Assembly: GCF_022682495.2 (NCBI RefSeq)
Contig: NC_071393.1
Span: forward strand, 102,661,010-102,725,009
Direction: 5' to 3'
Source of the DNA: Desmodus rotundus
Lineage: Eukaryota > Chordata > Mammalia > Chiroptera > Phyllostomidae
DNA: 64,000 bases
How positions within the stretch are numbered: position 1 is the first letter of the stretch; the number at the start of each line of letters is the position of its first letter. Under the pieces are notes generated by a model that worked only from the letters and a program-made list of their open reading frames with translations, did no database searches and was not told the origin of the DNA. The position numbers were made by a program, and so were the translations under genes. This document shows positions 1-11,544 of this stretch, one piece after another.

Positions 1-294
1 GTGATGCCTAAAGTGAATAGAAAGTTCGGTGGGAACATGAAGGACAGTGTGACTCAGTCTTTGGGAACACCGATTTAACCTGTTGTGGCAAATATATCGC
101 AGGCCACCCCTGTGCTGGGGACCCGGCATGGGCGCGACGGGAGCAGCCTCACCCTCGTGGGGTTTCCAGCCTAGTGAGCCAAGAAGGATTTTGAGAGATG
201 AGTTGAGTCTCATCAGATGAAGAGGAAAGGAAAAGAGAAAAAGAAAGGAAATGGGTAAAGGCACAAATTTTGAAATGCGTGCAGTGCCAAGAAA

Positions 295-426
295 GTGTGT
301 GTGTGTGAGAGAGAGAGAGAGGTGGGGAGAGAGAGAGAGAGACAGAGAGACAGAGAGACAGAGAGAGAGAGAGAGGGAGAGACAGAGACAGAGACAGAGT
401 CAGAGAGACAGAGAGAGGGAGAGAAA
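295..426. repeat. (GT)n/(GA)n microsatellite, GA-rich on + strand
   Basis: A short GT run passes into an imperfect GA and GACA array on the plus strand, with purine-rich DNA just before it (about 220-250). All open frames here translate to Arg/Glu-rich or Leu/Ser-rich low-complexity peptides, so they are products of the repeat and not genes. Interruptions by GGTGGG and GACA suggest an old, no longer pure array. Confidence 0.95.
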
Positions 427-3332
427 GTGTCAGGATATTTGAGGCCAGTTTTAAGACTTTCGTATGCCATGCCATTGAGTTTTGTGTGTATCCTGTAGAA
501 TCTGGAAGCCAAAGAATGACTTAAACAGGGGAAAACAAGCATATCCACATTTTAGAACTTTGGCAGGGAGAGAACAACAGGGGGGTGGTTCTAATAGAAG
601 GTCGCTGTCGCCAGTGAAGCAGAGTGTCCATGGAGGCAGTGTTTAATTGCTTGAATTGCCCCAGAAAGGTCAAGAAGGACAATGACCTAAAACAGGTCAC
701 TGGATTTGGCAGTGAGGAGGTCAGTGAGGACCTTGCAGACGGGGCTCTGGGCGCAACCGGATGGCCCTGGTTTGAAGAGTAATTTACAGGGAAGCAAAGC
801 AGAGGCTCTAATTGTCCAGAGCACAGTCGCTTTTTTGTGGTTGTTCAGTCTGGCGAGTGCGGTTGGCTTTGTAAGGAAAAGACCAAGGATAACAGGAGTG
901 CTGATTGTCTCCCGTGACCCCGACGGTCCTGGAGAGTTGTGTTGGCATGAGGTTTGTCCTTTAACTGTGAGGACTCAAGCAGTCTCCGAGACAGCCTTTA
1001 TTCGGCTCAGCTTGGCTTGCCTGCTCTCTCAAGTTTGCAGGGAGTATCCAGATTTTAGAGTTTTCAGAATGCCATTTACACATCATTCCCGTGTCCCCAG
1101 TTACATTTCTCATCTTCGGAGGATGACCCAGGGAACACCCTCCCTGAGCTCTCATGGGCAGGGAGGTGTTCTCCGGTGCTGAACCAAGTCCCTAATAATC
1201 CATTGGAACATCCCTGAAGGTGGAGTCACACCCTAGGGACCCTATCCTGTGATTGCCAGTTCTGTTTCTCAGCCCAGTGACAGAGCCAGCCTGTTTTTCT
1301 GACATTGTGACCCAGCTAGCTCTGTGCTATAATCAATGTTTCCATTCTTTTCCAAAATAAACATGTTGATGATCATTTGCAAATAGGGAAATGAAAGTTT
1401 TCCATCTGCAGGTGCGGTGCCTATATTTTTGAAAACAAAGAATTTAGCAAAAGAATTTAATCTAATCTCTGGTTATTTGTAATTTGTCTGGGGCATTAGA
1501 CCTTAGAAGGTAATTTTTTTTTTCTTTTAGATTCAATTAAATTCTCTCCCACTTCTCCCCCACCCCCTTCTGGCTTTGTTCAGAATTATTGAGCAGAATG
1601 GCTTGAGGAGAATAGGACCTTATTGTATCACATTTCGAGAATGAGCCACAAGGAAACAGGAGCCAAGCCTGGAAATGAAAACGTCCTTGTAAATGACCAA
1701 CAGAAGACAGGAGTTAAAATACACAACTGTTGTTGTGCCAGAAAATTGTCTGCTCTCTCTGAGTGAACTGGGAGTGCTCGTTTGCATTTATACCAGGTTT
1801 TAAAAATAACAAATACCATTCTCCCTGCTCAAATGAAATGTAATTTCGTAACTGCTCTGAAGATTACCCTACCTTTCTGCAGCCAAAGAAATGAATAGCT
1901 TAATACCTCTGAAAATCCCAGGTACGATACTTGTTTAATGTAGGCAGGGTTTATTTAGTCTGGGTGATTTGTAATTTTATTTCAGAAAGAAATGACTGAT
2001 TGAGAGTTGTGCAGATGTCACGATCAAAGCTTACTTCTTGCTCATCTAGGGTGTCAGATGCAGGCAAGCTGTTTATGTATCCACTGGGCTAAATTGGTAC
2101 CATTATCACTCCAGTAAAGCTTAGTTATTACTGTGTTCTTTGCTAAAGAAACCAATTATAATATCTGCTGGATGGTATGTTAAATGACACTATTTAATTA
2201 AAGCCTAATCTCTCTCTGAATGAACAATATTTTAAATTATTGTACATTATTCTGTTCAATTACTGGGAACCTCTGTCCATTTTTTAAGGGCAGAAAAAGC
2301 TCATTTGGCGCCCTGACTGCCGGGGAGCATAATCGCCGTTCTGTGCTGTGTTTGGTGCTCTGTGCCCAGTCGCAGTCAATCCAGGACACACATCAGTTCA
2401 GGAGCTCTTTTAGTTTTAAAATATTTCACATTTGTTGCTCAAGCCTCCAGGCAGCAAAGAGCCCTATTCTACCCCTGCCAGGGGTTCCCTCCAAGGACTG
2501 GGGGATAATGGAGACCTCCAAAAAGAATGTGTTTAGAGGAATAAAGCCATTAAAGAAATACAATTCCCACGCCAGGAGCAGAGCTGTGTAACTGACAGGA
2601 TAGCAATTCCTTTCGAATGAGTATCTCATAAGGGAATGCAAGAATCAAAATGAACTTGACAGTGAACTCAAGAGATAACCTCTAATAGAAAGGAAAATTC
2701 GCTTGTTAGAAGGAGAGATGAGTCAAAAAGAGGTAGCTATTTTAAAAAAGATGGGCAAGAGCCAAATGTGAATGGAGTTTTATTCCTTGTAGTCATTTAA
2801 TTTAACTACGGAGAAATGTTGGCACACATTTGAATAGTTGATAGCAAGAACCACTAGCAAATACCCCTAATGTGCTGCTTCTGTAGCTTTATAATGTCAA
2901 GGAATATATAGCATGTGGATATTGTGTGTTTGTCGGCCTATTGGGTCATCTATAACATCCCAGGGAAGCAAAAGGGCAGTGGTGTGACCCAGAGGGTGTA
3001 GGAATGAAGTCCGGATCCCAGACTGCGAGTGGGAAGGTTAGAACTCAGCCTGGGAACCTAGCATCATGTCTTGCTCACATTAAATCCCTTGCAAATTTAT
3101 TCTAATTCCCTGACACCATAATTCTAACATCTGAAATTAATGGTCCACACTGATGTATATGTCTTTTGGCCAGTCTTTGTGGCTTCTCTGAGTCTGGCTT
3201 TTGGCCTGAGGAATGATGGTGGTCAATGGCGGTGAGAAAGGTGACCAGAGCGTAGTGCAGGTATTCGCCATGCACAGGTCCTCTTGGTCTGTTTGTGCAA
3301 CTTCATTGATTTTGTTCCTTTGGTTGTACTTG
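427..3332. other. Single-copy-looking DNA, no gene recognised
   Basis: I recognise no repeat and no coding exon in this stretch. The longest open frame (706-1182, + strand, 158 codons) has no domain, signal peptide or recognisable family signature, and shorter frames overlap it on the other strand. An AT-rich block at about 2185-2260 contains a TTAATTAA core and several further ATTA/TAAT cores. It is followed by a more GC-balanced block at 2300-2400. Such texture is common in conserved non-coding DNA, but conservation cannot be judged from one sequence. Confidence 0.5.
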
Positions 3333-3952
3333 TTTTAAAAAACTGTTTTGTAGAGCAATTTTAGACTCACAGCAAAATTGAGAGGAAGGCACAGAGATCT
3401 CCCATAGAAGTACCCTCCCCCCCACCACACAGCCTCCTCCATTACCAACATCCAACATTACCATTACCAACATCCTCCAATAGGTGCCACTTATCTTCCA
3501 ACATCCTACAGCAGAGTGACACGTTTCTTAATACTTGATGAACCCGCTTTGATTGGCACGTTATCATCACCCAAAGCCCATAGTTCTCCTTAGGGTTCGT
3601 TTTTGGTGTCTTATATTTTGTGTGTTTGGACAAATGTATGATGACATGTATCCATTACTACAGTATCACTTAGGGTGTTACACTACCCTAAAAATCCTCT
3701 GTGGTTTGCCTCTTCATCCCTCCAATCCCCAACTACCGGCAGCCACCAATTTTTATTTATTGTTTCCACAACTTAGCCTTTTCCAGAATGTCCTGTTGTT
3801 AAAGTCATTCAGCATGTAGCCTTTTTGGGTTGCCTTCTTTCACCTAGTAGCATGCACTTAAGGTCTTTTCATGGCCGGTAGCTCATTTCCTTTTTAGGGC
3901 TGAATATTATTCCATTGTCTTGATGCACCATAGTTTATTTTATCCATTCTAG
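3333..3952 (-). mobile_element. Old L1 (L1M-type) 3' end, antisense
   Basis: Read on the minus strand this is the last part of L1 ORF2 followed by the 3' UTR of an old mammalian L1. The plus strand shows the typical antisense landmarks in order: the segment beginning AGCAATTTTAGACTCACAG, the block about covering a half-deleted ORF2 end, and the ATTATTCCATTGTCT block near 3908. It is 5'-truncated near 3952. A non-consensus, partly tandem insert at about 3454-3510 interrupts the 3' UTR and contains a 21-bp word found again at 5075 (see findings). Confidence 0.8.
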
Positions 3953-4089
3953 TATTATATTTTTAAAGACAACTCTTAATTATATATGATTGTCAATTAT
4001 AGCATCTGGGAAACACAGGCCATGTCCAAGGCATTGGGCTTATTGTTTGTGGCTATAAACTAGTCCAGTACAATGTCAATGTAAGAAAC

Positions 4090-4745
4090 ATCCAAAACTC
4101 TAGAGAATTTCTACGAGTTTATTTGAGCCAAACTGATGGCAGCTGCTGGGAAGCAAAATCTCAACGGACTGAGAAAAATGCTCTGGAGAAAGAGCAGTTT
4201 TGCAGCTTATTTTATACGTTGGAATCAAAGGAGGAGGTGTAGGGAGGGTTACATGAAATCTACTGGTGGTAGATTAAGGGGACAGGAGAGAGCAAAGCAG
4301 GGAAAATCTCTGGGATTGGATAAAAACTAGAGAGACACATGCTTCTTTCACCTTGGTGGGTACAGGATAGTTAATAGTGAACATAGAACACACAGAGATC
4401 ACATGCAGTGAACAAGATAGCGTGGAGGGGTGCTGTGGTCTGCTGCTCTGGTGCGGAGGTCGTGCCCTGGGGCATCTGGAAATGATGACTGTTGTGGCGT
4501 TTCAAAGTTACGTTATCCTAGATGCACAAAAACAAACCAAACCCCAAAATATACAACAACAAATAAATCTAATAGACAAGCTTTCTTAAGGTAAAGATTA
4601 ACCTTTGTCAGGGAAGCTATAGGCCTAGAGTGGGCTGCCTGCCAGCACTTGCTTTCAGTTGGGGATTTTAATGTTCGGACCGCCCTATGTAGTTACTTCC
4701 TTCTCTGAGTTTGAATGGCCCACCATGCAGGTCTGCCCCGTGCTT
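4090..4745. other. Possible LTR-like interspersed repeat, class uncertain
   Basis: The composition and internal landmarks (TTTATTTGAGCCAAACTGA near 4118, a purine-rich middle, and a 3' part ending near a TTTGAATGGCCCACCA block) resemble LTRs of old mammalian endogenous retroviruses, but I cannot name the family. I find no clear terminal TG...CA pair or target duplication. The short open frames inside it are not coding. It could equally be unique DNA. Confidence 0.25.
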
Positions 4746-4794
4746 GGCAGGTTTAGTATGTGGCCCCTTTTTCCTCCACAATAACATAGAGATA

Positions 4795-5065
4795 AAGGTG
4801 TGGGTTTTAGAGTCCCTCACTCATGCATTCTTTTAGCAAATATTTGCTGATCCTTAATGATTGTCAAGCTAGAAGAGACCCTGCCCAGGAATACTCAAAT
4901 TCAAATTCCCAACCCACCTTTGCAACCATATAACACTGAACCAGTTAGTATTCCTAACCTGTAATGTGACGTTAATAATACACCCCTCGTGGGATTACTG
5001 TGAAAATTAAGACAGCACTTTTGGTATCTGCCACATAATAAGTAGCAAGTATACAGTAATGTTGC
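4795..5065 (+). mobile_element. MIR SINE relic
   Basis: Diverged MIR in forward orientation. The landmarks are GGTGTGGGTTTTAGAGTC (head), the stretch corresponding to the core region near 4905-4960, then GGGATTACTGTGAAAATTAAGA and a CACATAATAAGTAGCA tail-like block. The middle is disturbed around 4825-4890, where an AAATATTTGCTGA block suggests a second small repeat or a rearrangement. MIR is an old tRNA-derived SINE shared by mammals and is inactive. Confidence 0.5.
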
Positions 5066-6527
5066 TTTACATAAGTAGGTGCCACTTATCTTCCAAGGAT
5101 TTCAGTTTGGCTCAGAGATTGGACATAGGGTGTATATACATATAGTAATAATAATTTATTAAAAGCAATACTTACGAACCAGCAAAAGTGAACACCGACT
5201 CGAGCGGGACAGTACAGTACACCCTAACCTCTCCACGCACACACATACATAAACACAAATGCAATGTTTAAAATGGAGGCACACTTCCTGTGGAGGATGC
5301 CTTATAACTGGGAATGGCAGTAGGGCTGCTCTCTGCACTGGCAGAGTCTCCAGGATCGGGCCAGGAGTTATTAGATGTAATCATCAGGTTGAGTTACTTA
5401 TACAAAGCCAGTTATTTGCCATCTGCCATTTGGAGATGTGCCCTTAGGCCTTGCTTGGATGCCGGCCCATTGCTATGCAGCAGAGGGAAATGTTTCTGTC
5501 CAAATAACTTATCTCCTCGGTTTCAAATTCTAATGTGAGAAAGGGCTGTCAAATAGATGCTCTGTCTTAATGATAAAGGGGACAATGGGCATTCATTGTC
5601 CTTCTTATGGGCAGAAACAGTGGAGAGGACATGCATCTTGAGGATTTCAAGATGGGGAGCTGAAGAATAAAATATTTGGAAAACTTAAACTTGGCTCAAA
5701 GATAACGTGGGTGAAAGTTTAGCCAAGTGGGAGAAGAAAGTCCTTTTCAGGCGCTTCTATCCTGAGGCAGGGGTAGTAGGCAGGGGGGAGTGTGTAAGGC
5801 TGAAAATGATCAAACGGTGTTAAGAGAATCTGTGAAATATGTTGTGTACAACTCATATTTGTTGTGGTCTAACTGAAGTGGAAGTGGGGGTCAGTGTGTG
5901 GAGGCCTGGGCATGCCCCATGGAGAGGAAGGTAACGGCTGGGCAGTGACCACTCAGGATGACTGACCAGAAAACCACATCTTTGTTACAGAATGTGTAAG
6001 AGAGGAGAGCCAACTGTGTGCTCTGTGCCCATGGTCATTGTGTCTTTTGTGATTACTTAACTCCAATGTATGACTAAGGAGGCCAAGGCCAAGGTCACTT
6101 GGCTAGCAAATGGAGGAGCCAAAGATCTGTGTTTCTTGTCCAATGTTCTATTGTTTTGGTAAGTAAGTGGCATTTTAAGCTCTCCTGCTCCTACCTCTAG
6201 GAAGTTGAATCCCTAGTCACTGTCTTTTGTGGAAATTCTCTTCCCTGGCTCTGAACCAAATTTTCACCTGCTCTTTGAAGATCATCGCCTGCATGTCTCT
6301 GCTCAGAATCCAGGTCGGGGAGTTTTAGGCTGTGTTCCTCTGAGAACAGGGGTCCTCAGAGTCTCTGCCCACAGAAAAAGCACCACAAAAACTGCCAGGG
6401 TCCCATCTCTTCTTTGAACTTCTAGTCTCCATACTGACATTTTAGGTATTTGGGTTTGAATTTAGGATTTCTTGACTAAATACATTCTTTTATTCTCCCC
6501 TTCCAAACACAAATTTATTCTTTTATT
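5066..6527. other. Single-copy-looking DNA, no gene recognised
   Basis: No repeat family or exon is recognised. An AT-rich run (TAGTAATAATAATTTATT near 5144) is followed by an AC-rich patch (5230-5255). Two overlapping open frames at 5259-5538 are short and show no protein signature. A copy of a 21-bp word shared with 3481 lies at 5075-5095, at the end of the preceding MIR. Confidence 0.5.
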
Positions 6528-6630
6528 TAACAGATGAGGGAACTCAAGTACAGAAACATGTGACTTTCTCAAGATCACACAATGAACTAGTAGTAGAACT
6601 CGGGCTGAAACTGAGATTTCAAAAACCTTG
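6528..6630 (-). mobile_element. MIR SINE relic, antisense
   Basis: The plus strand carries the antisense MIR core: ACAGATGAGGGAACTCAAGT, then a diverged AAGATCACACA...CTAGTAGTAGAACTCGGG block. It ends just before the VES SINE at 6638. Copy is short and diverged. Confidence 0.7.
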
Positions 6631-6637
6631 GTCCTGG

Positions 6638-6800
6638 GCCCTGGCCGGGTAGGTCAGATGGTTAGAACATCGTCCTGCTACACCAAGCTTATGTGTTCGA
6701 TCCCCGGTCAGGGCACATACACGAAGCAACCAATGAACACATAAATAAGTGGGACAACAAATCGATGTTCCTCTCTCTCTCAAGTCAATTAAAAAAAAAA
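6638..6800 (+). mobile_element. VES SINE (bat tRNA-derived)
   Basis: Bat-specific short retroposon. The tRNA-like head runs from CCTGGCCGGGTAGG, with an A-box-like GGTCAGATGGTTAG block, to a B-box GTTCGATCCC at about 6698. The middle block (CAATGAACACATAAATAAGT) and AATCGATGTTCCTCTC mark the VES1-like type. It ends in a CT-rich patch and a 10-base A run. It is a mobilised copy and not a tRNA gene: the acceptor-stem pairing and cloverleaf are not intact. No clear target duplication was found. Confidence 0.9.
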
Positions 6801-6879
6801 CCCAACTCTATCCAATGCTATTTCTTCATAAAGAAATTTATTACTCATAAACAACGAGCAGTGCAAAGAAAACTGACAA

Positions 6880-7075
6880 TAATGGCCAACATTTTATTGT
6901 CAGGCACTGTGCTAAGAGTTTTACATGTATTGTCATATGAAAGTCTCCATGGGGCCACGTGAAGGGAACTCTATTACCGTCTCCATTTTAAGGACTTGAG
7001 AGGTGGTTAGCCTTTGGTTACATAACTAGTAAGGGCCAGAGGTGTGATTCTTATTTAAGGCAACTTGGTTAAGAA
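6880..7075 (-). mobile_element. MIR SINE relic, antisense
   Basis: Nearly full-length antisense MIR: GTCAGGCACTGTGCTAAGAG at about 6900, then TTACATGTATTGTCATATGA, a CTCCATTTTAAGGACTTGAG core, and a fading 5' part through about 7060. The order of blocks matches MIR read backwards. Confidence 0.75.
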
Positions 7076-7439
7076 CTTTTGAAGCATATATGGGAAAAGC
7101 TAGGTGGGAGTGAGTGAAAAGTAGTGGCCCTTTCACATAATCCACAGCTAAGCTGAGTCCCCCTGCAGCTTCAGGAGAAGACAGTTTCCAGCACACCCAC
7201 AGCTTCCCTGCTGCAGCACCAACAGCCCTCACATGCTCTGCAAGGAGGCTTTCTCCTGCTAGCTCCCTACCTTCCAAGAGAGCGGTGGTGTCAACAGAAG
7301 TACAAGGGAACTCATTTCCCTGAGACAACCTTCCACTAGTGGGGGGTGGGAGTTGGTGGATGACGCCCAGTCCCTCTGTCTTCCATTGGGGTGATGCTGA
7401 GGTGTGTTGCACATGGTTTCCTGAGGGTCCCCTGGTCCC

Positions 7440-7612
7440 TCAGGCGCCCCCAGCAGTAACCTCACTGATGCACAAGTTACTAGCTTTCTCCTCCCCTATC
7501 TCCTATTCCCACTCAATTCTTCCCCCAGAGGTCACTGGCCAAATAAACGACTTGCACGCAGGTCTGTCTCAGGACTTCTTTTGTGGAGGAATCCAAACTA
7601 AAGCACTGTTTT
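7440..7612 (+). mobile_element. Possible LTR 3' end (R-U5-like)
   Basis: A pyrimidine-rich stretch leads into CCAAATAAACGACTTGCAC with an AATAAA signal at 7542-7547, then a GTCTCAGGACTTCTTTTG block and AATCCAAACTAAAGCA. This order (signal, then about 65 bases to the end) is typical of the end of old mammalian retroviral LTRs. I cannot name the family, and the 5' part (from about 7290) is too diverged to place. It carries no viral gene. Confidence 0.35.
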
Positions 7613-8904
7613 AAAGGGACATATTTAGATCATATTTGGCCCTTAAGTGTTCCCCTGGGGAGGAGGGACACTATAGGAATTCTCCCTGACTCTCTTAGAA
7701 GGAACAAGACAAAAATGTGAAAAAGAATGTTTATAAAGGTGAATGTTTTCAATGGAAGGGACTGTAAGTGAAGTTAAAAAAGAAGTCTCTGAAATGTCAT
7801 TTACGATGCTTTGAGAGGAGTTCCTTGTGGCACTTGGACCTTTCTCCAGAGGGCTACAGGTAGGTGGGCACACTCCTCAGCCCCCGGATCAAGGGAGCGG
7901 GGCGGGAGAACACACAGGGTCCCTTCTTTGTCCTTCGGTATGATTCCGTCCTTCCCTCATTTTGTGTGTTCGCCTCATGCAGAGAGAAGCTGGTGCTTCT
8001 TGTTTCACAATATTTCAAAGGCTGACAATGAAGGGTAATGTGAGCGCTTTGCTGTATTCCCAAGGAGTTACTTGAAGTTGACTCCTTCAGCGCTGGTTCT
8101 AATAAGTTTCCCCAAGGAGCTGCTTTAATTAATTTTTATATTCACTGTCCAGATACAAGATGTTGGTGACTTCCTAGATACTTTAAACATATAATCCCAC
8201 CACTTGAGGATTTTGGCATCCCACTGTATTTAGTTCAATTTTATCTAATGTCTCTTCTAATTGAAAGTGGTAATCTGCATACATGTGTTTTTAAATATAT
8301 ATATATTTAACACATATATATATGGGGGGGAGTTAATTTGCTTAGATACTTTTCTAAGGGGCATAAAAATTTCTCTATGTCTCTTGAGATGTCTTGGGGA
8401 AACATCAGACATCCCTCTGTGTGTCCCCAATGGGGTTGAGAACGGGAGCTCTAGAATCCAGAGAAAGACCTCTCTCTAGTTCATTTGGTGTTTCAGGGAA
8501 GGGGCTCTTTTTGGAAGTGTGGGCCAAGCTCAAGGCTAATCAGACTGTGGACTGCCCCCACTCAGCTGAAGCGTGACATCAGATTCAGAGAACTATTAAG
8601 TAGAACTATTGCTCAGTAGATTGCTTGTGGATGGTCTCCAACAAATATTCACTTAACCAAACTGGAGCTATGTCATAATCCATATCACAAAAAAAGTTTA
8701 TACTGAACATTATGAACAAGTAAAAAGTTATGACTTAAATACAAGAGGGGCCAAGTGTGTGTGAGCATGGGGGGTGTGCCTGTGCACACACAGGACTCAG
8801 GACTGAGTGACTATATGAGTCTCGTATCACCTTTCCAGGCTCCTGTGTGCTCTAAACAGTCCAACCCCCGTCCCTAAAGTCAGATGGTTCTCTTTCTGCT
8901 AGGC
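7613..8904. other. Single-copy-looking DNA with a short AT tract
   Basis: No gene or named repeat is recognised. An alternating AT tract with a following G run occupies about 8274-8330. Open frames overlap on both strands between 7643 and 8063, which argues against any of them being coding. Confidence 0.5.
8274..8330. repeat. AT dinucleotide-rich tract
   Basis: Two short alternating AT runs (about 8278-8290 and 8310-8322) separated by TTTAACAC, followed by a 7-base G run. It is an imperfect simple repeat and a likely site of length variation. Confidence 0.8.
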
Positions 8905-9010
8905 TTTTGTGTCTGCTAGTACTGGGTTCAAACGCTGGTTCTGCCTCAGTGGCAAGTCACTTAAGTTCTCTGTCACCCAGTTTTTTTAGATGTAAAATTA
9001 ACAGATAGTG
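8905..9010 (+). mobile_element. MIR SINE relic
   Basis: Forward MIR fragment: GTACTGGGTTCAAACGCTGG and TTCTGCCTCAGTGGCAAGTC, then CACTTAAGTTCTCTGTCACC and a TAGATGTAAAATTAACAGAT block. This is the tRNA-like head and core of MIR without the 3' tail. Confidence 0.75.
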
Positions 9011-9584
9011 TATCTAAGTGCTCGACCTCTGGAATCAGAGCCCAGGGCAAGGATTAATGGGCTGAAGCTTTATGTGGGAAGCACAAGGCCAGAGCCCTGC
9101 AGGCAAAGGGGAGGAGAGTCAAGGACAGATGAGAAAACATGCGATGCCATGTGACGCTGTGCTGGCCACTACTTTAAACTGAGTTGTTCAATAGGAGTGT
9201 TGGCTGGACAGTTTATGATCAGAAACCGCATCTCCGAGCCATTCATGGGAGGGCAAAGGAGAGGGACCTATTCATGCCATTTCCTCCCAGCTGATGTCTC
9301 CTGTTTACCTTACTGGGAACAACTTGTCCCCAACTTGTGAGGTGTGTCATCTAGCCCCTTGGTGACTACTCAGGAATCCAGATCCAGTAGTCTGCAGTGT
9401 GGTGCTTTATCTCAGCATGGAAGTGGAAGGAAATTCAGAGAGATAAGGCCATGCACATATGAGCTGGACTCCAGTCAGCAAGGTTGCTGGGCAGTGGTGC
9501 CAGCAGTGGAAAAGTCTGAGAGATGCCTTTGGGAAGAAGCAGGTGGTCCAGGGAATTGGGAAACTGCACAGTTTGTGCTCAGTA

Positions 9585-9655
9585 CATGCTGGTACCTACC
9601 TCATTGGACTCTTGTGAGAGATGAATTCATGAAAAGTATCGAGAACAATGCCTGT
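9585..9655 (+). mobile_element. MIR fragment (3' half)
   Basis: GGTACCTACCTCATTGGACT, then a GAATTCATGAAAAGTATCGA block and GAACAATGCCTG follow the MIR 3' half in order. The element is short and diverged, and overlaps a meaningless open frame at 9344-9673. Confidence 0.55.
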
Positions 9656-9689
9656 CGTTACAGTGGACTCTGAAACAGGTGACTTGAGT

Positions 9690-9885
9690 TGATGATTTGC
9701 GTTGCAGCTTGTCAACTGTGTAAATATAGGCAAGGTACTTGCCTCAAACCTCAGGAGTCTCACTGTAAAATGAAAGAGAATAATTGCACCTGTTTATAGA
9801 TTTGTTGGAAGGACTAAATGGGATGAAGTGCTTGGTACAGGGCCCTATGTGTGGTAAGTGGTCCATAAATGTTTGGGATGATGGT
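9690..9885 (+). mobile_element. MIR SINE relic
   Basis: Forward MIR with recognisable core and tail: CAACTGTGTAAATATAGGCA, CACTGTAAAATGAAAGAGAA, GGAAGGACTAAATGGGATGA, GTGCTTGGTACAGGGCCCTA and a final AAGTGGTCCATAAATGTTTG. It is followed by a GATGATG-rich patch. Confidence 0.7.
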
Positions 9886-10949
9886 GAAGAGAATGATGAT
9901 GAAGAAGCGATGCTTCATGTACAGCACAAATTTTCTTTCTTGGATTCCTGGGTTCCTAAAGCAATTCTTCTTTAATGTCAGTTACGTAATATCGTCTATG
10001 AGGAAGTCACTGGTATCTGGCAGTTTTCAATTTTCTTTCCTATTGCATTGTTGTGGTGGTTGAATTATATTAAACTTCATTTTAGTTTTTCTCAAAACCT
10101 TGCTTGCTGGAAATTTACCCAGCAGCTGAACGTGATTGCAGCGACTGCTCTGAGATATTTCTACACAGATTATCAGGCAGCAAGATCTCTTAATAAATCT
10201 TGAGCTTGGTCAGAAGTCTAATGACTTTGAAGGGAGCCATAGCTGGCCAGTCAACCAAAGACACATCAACTTTATTAATAAGGTTTTGTGGAGTCCTTAT
10301 CTGTTTTTGCATCAGAGAGCACTGTGGCAACAGAACCCATCTCTGTGCTGTCCACGAACACTTTCGATTTCTGGTTTCTGCAATACTTTCCGAGTACAGA
10401 TGAAATTGTGTCCCCAGCTATAGGCGAGCTAAGTGATTGTCATCACTCAGGGCCAGAATGTCTTTCCATATGAAGAAACAACTCATTAAATATACTTGAC
10501 TTTAGACCCCTTATGTATGTTCTTGGGAGAAACTGTAAAACAAGTTGTTAAAACAGCCTGGTGTGCATCCTGAATTTACCAGATCTACACGACAACCCAA
10601 GTCTCCCGAGCATCACGGGCTCCGAGTACCTGTGAAAGCTAACTTGGATCAGAATAGGAGGTGAGGAGAAGGAGCAGGAGCCAGGATCTTTCCAATAAGC
10701 ATGTGTACAAAGCCATTTCCTTAGCCTGGGAGAGTCCAGTCCCTCCCCCAGAGACCCACCAGCCCGTGAGCTCCTTCACTCAGCTCAGCTGCCCTAAATA
10801 GAGACCCAACAACAGATAAACATGGGCCTCTCAGTTGTTTCCAAAGTCTGCTACTTACCTGGATCAAAGAAAGTAATTCTGTACCAGGGGAAATAATTTT
10901 CTATGAGGTTAACATAGCAAGAAGGTGCTAGAGATTGGTAGAAACCCAT
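9886..10949. other. Single-copy-looking DNA, no gene recognised
   Basis: No named repeat or exon found. The 10105-10260 part has balanced composition and few CpGs. The open frames at 10200-10473 are short and in competing frames. I see nothing further. Confidence 0.45.
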
Positions 10950-11084
10950 GAATTTAGATTACTCAGACATGAGTTAGAATCCTGTGATGATGCTCAGCGC
11001 CTTACCACCCTGAGCGAGCTACTGAGTTTCTGTGATCCTCAGTTTTACTATTTCTGAAATAGGACTAACGATGAAAAAGAAGAT
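10950..11084 (+). mobile_element. MIR SINE relic
   Basis: Forward MIR with a TTAGAATCCTGTGATGATGC head, a GAGCGAGCTACTGAGTTTCT core and the block TCCTCAGTTTTACTATTTCT, ending in a GATGATGAT patch. It abuts an antisense MIR fragment directly, giving an inverted MIR pair. Confidence 0.6.
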
Positions 11085-11185
11085 GATGATAATTACCCTT
11101 TATGAAGCACTTATAGCGCCCTGAGAACTGTGCTAAGTGCTCCATGTACATTTTGTCACTCATCTTCACAGCCATTTGGGGCACA
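11085..11185 (-). mobile_element. MIR fragment, antisense
   Basis: The plus strand reads TTTATGAAGCACTTATAGCG, GAACTGTGCTAAGTGCTCCA and TTTTGTCACTCATCTTCACA, the antisense MIR tail. It is head-on to the forward MIR ending at 11084. Confidence 0.6.
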
Positions 11186-11544
11186 GACTATGACAACAGA
11201 GCGCTCTGTAAGCAGTCACTGCTGTAATGCCCACTACAAATGCCACCATCTCCGTCACTCCAGAAGACACTTTCATTCCCAGCCCCAGCCACTGCTGCTA
11301 CAATGTGGCAAATATTCTCTCCTGCTTTCTGGAGGCCCCGAAGCCTTTCTTTGTTTTCTTTCTTTGTTCTAGTGTTAGATACGTCTGAGCTGTGCTGATA
11401 TAAACTCTTCTGATTCATCGTTCATTCTTCTGAGAGTTATGTAGTACGTGCAATTTTGTTTTACGTTATTTAGGGATGTCGATCTACTCTGCTCCAAGTC
11501 GACTCGATGAAAAGCTCCAGATCAAAAACTGTTTTATAGAATCA

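Noticed and set aside
149..548. Leu/Ser-rich and Arg/Glu-rich peptides around 149-548
   Set aside because: They are translations of the GA/GT microsatellite.
706..1182. 158-codon open frame on the plus strand
   Set aside because: No domain, no signal peptide, no recognisable family, and competing frames on the other strand. A frame this long is expected by chance in 64 kb of two-stranded sequence.
6638..6720. tRNA gene at the VES head (also at 35738)
   Set aside because: Only the internal A and B boxes are tRNA-like; the cloverleaf and acceptor stem are not intact and the middle and tail of the SINE follow.
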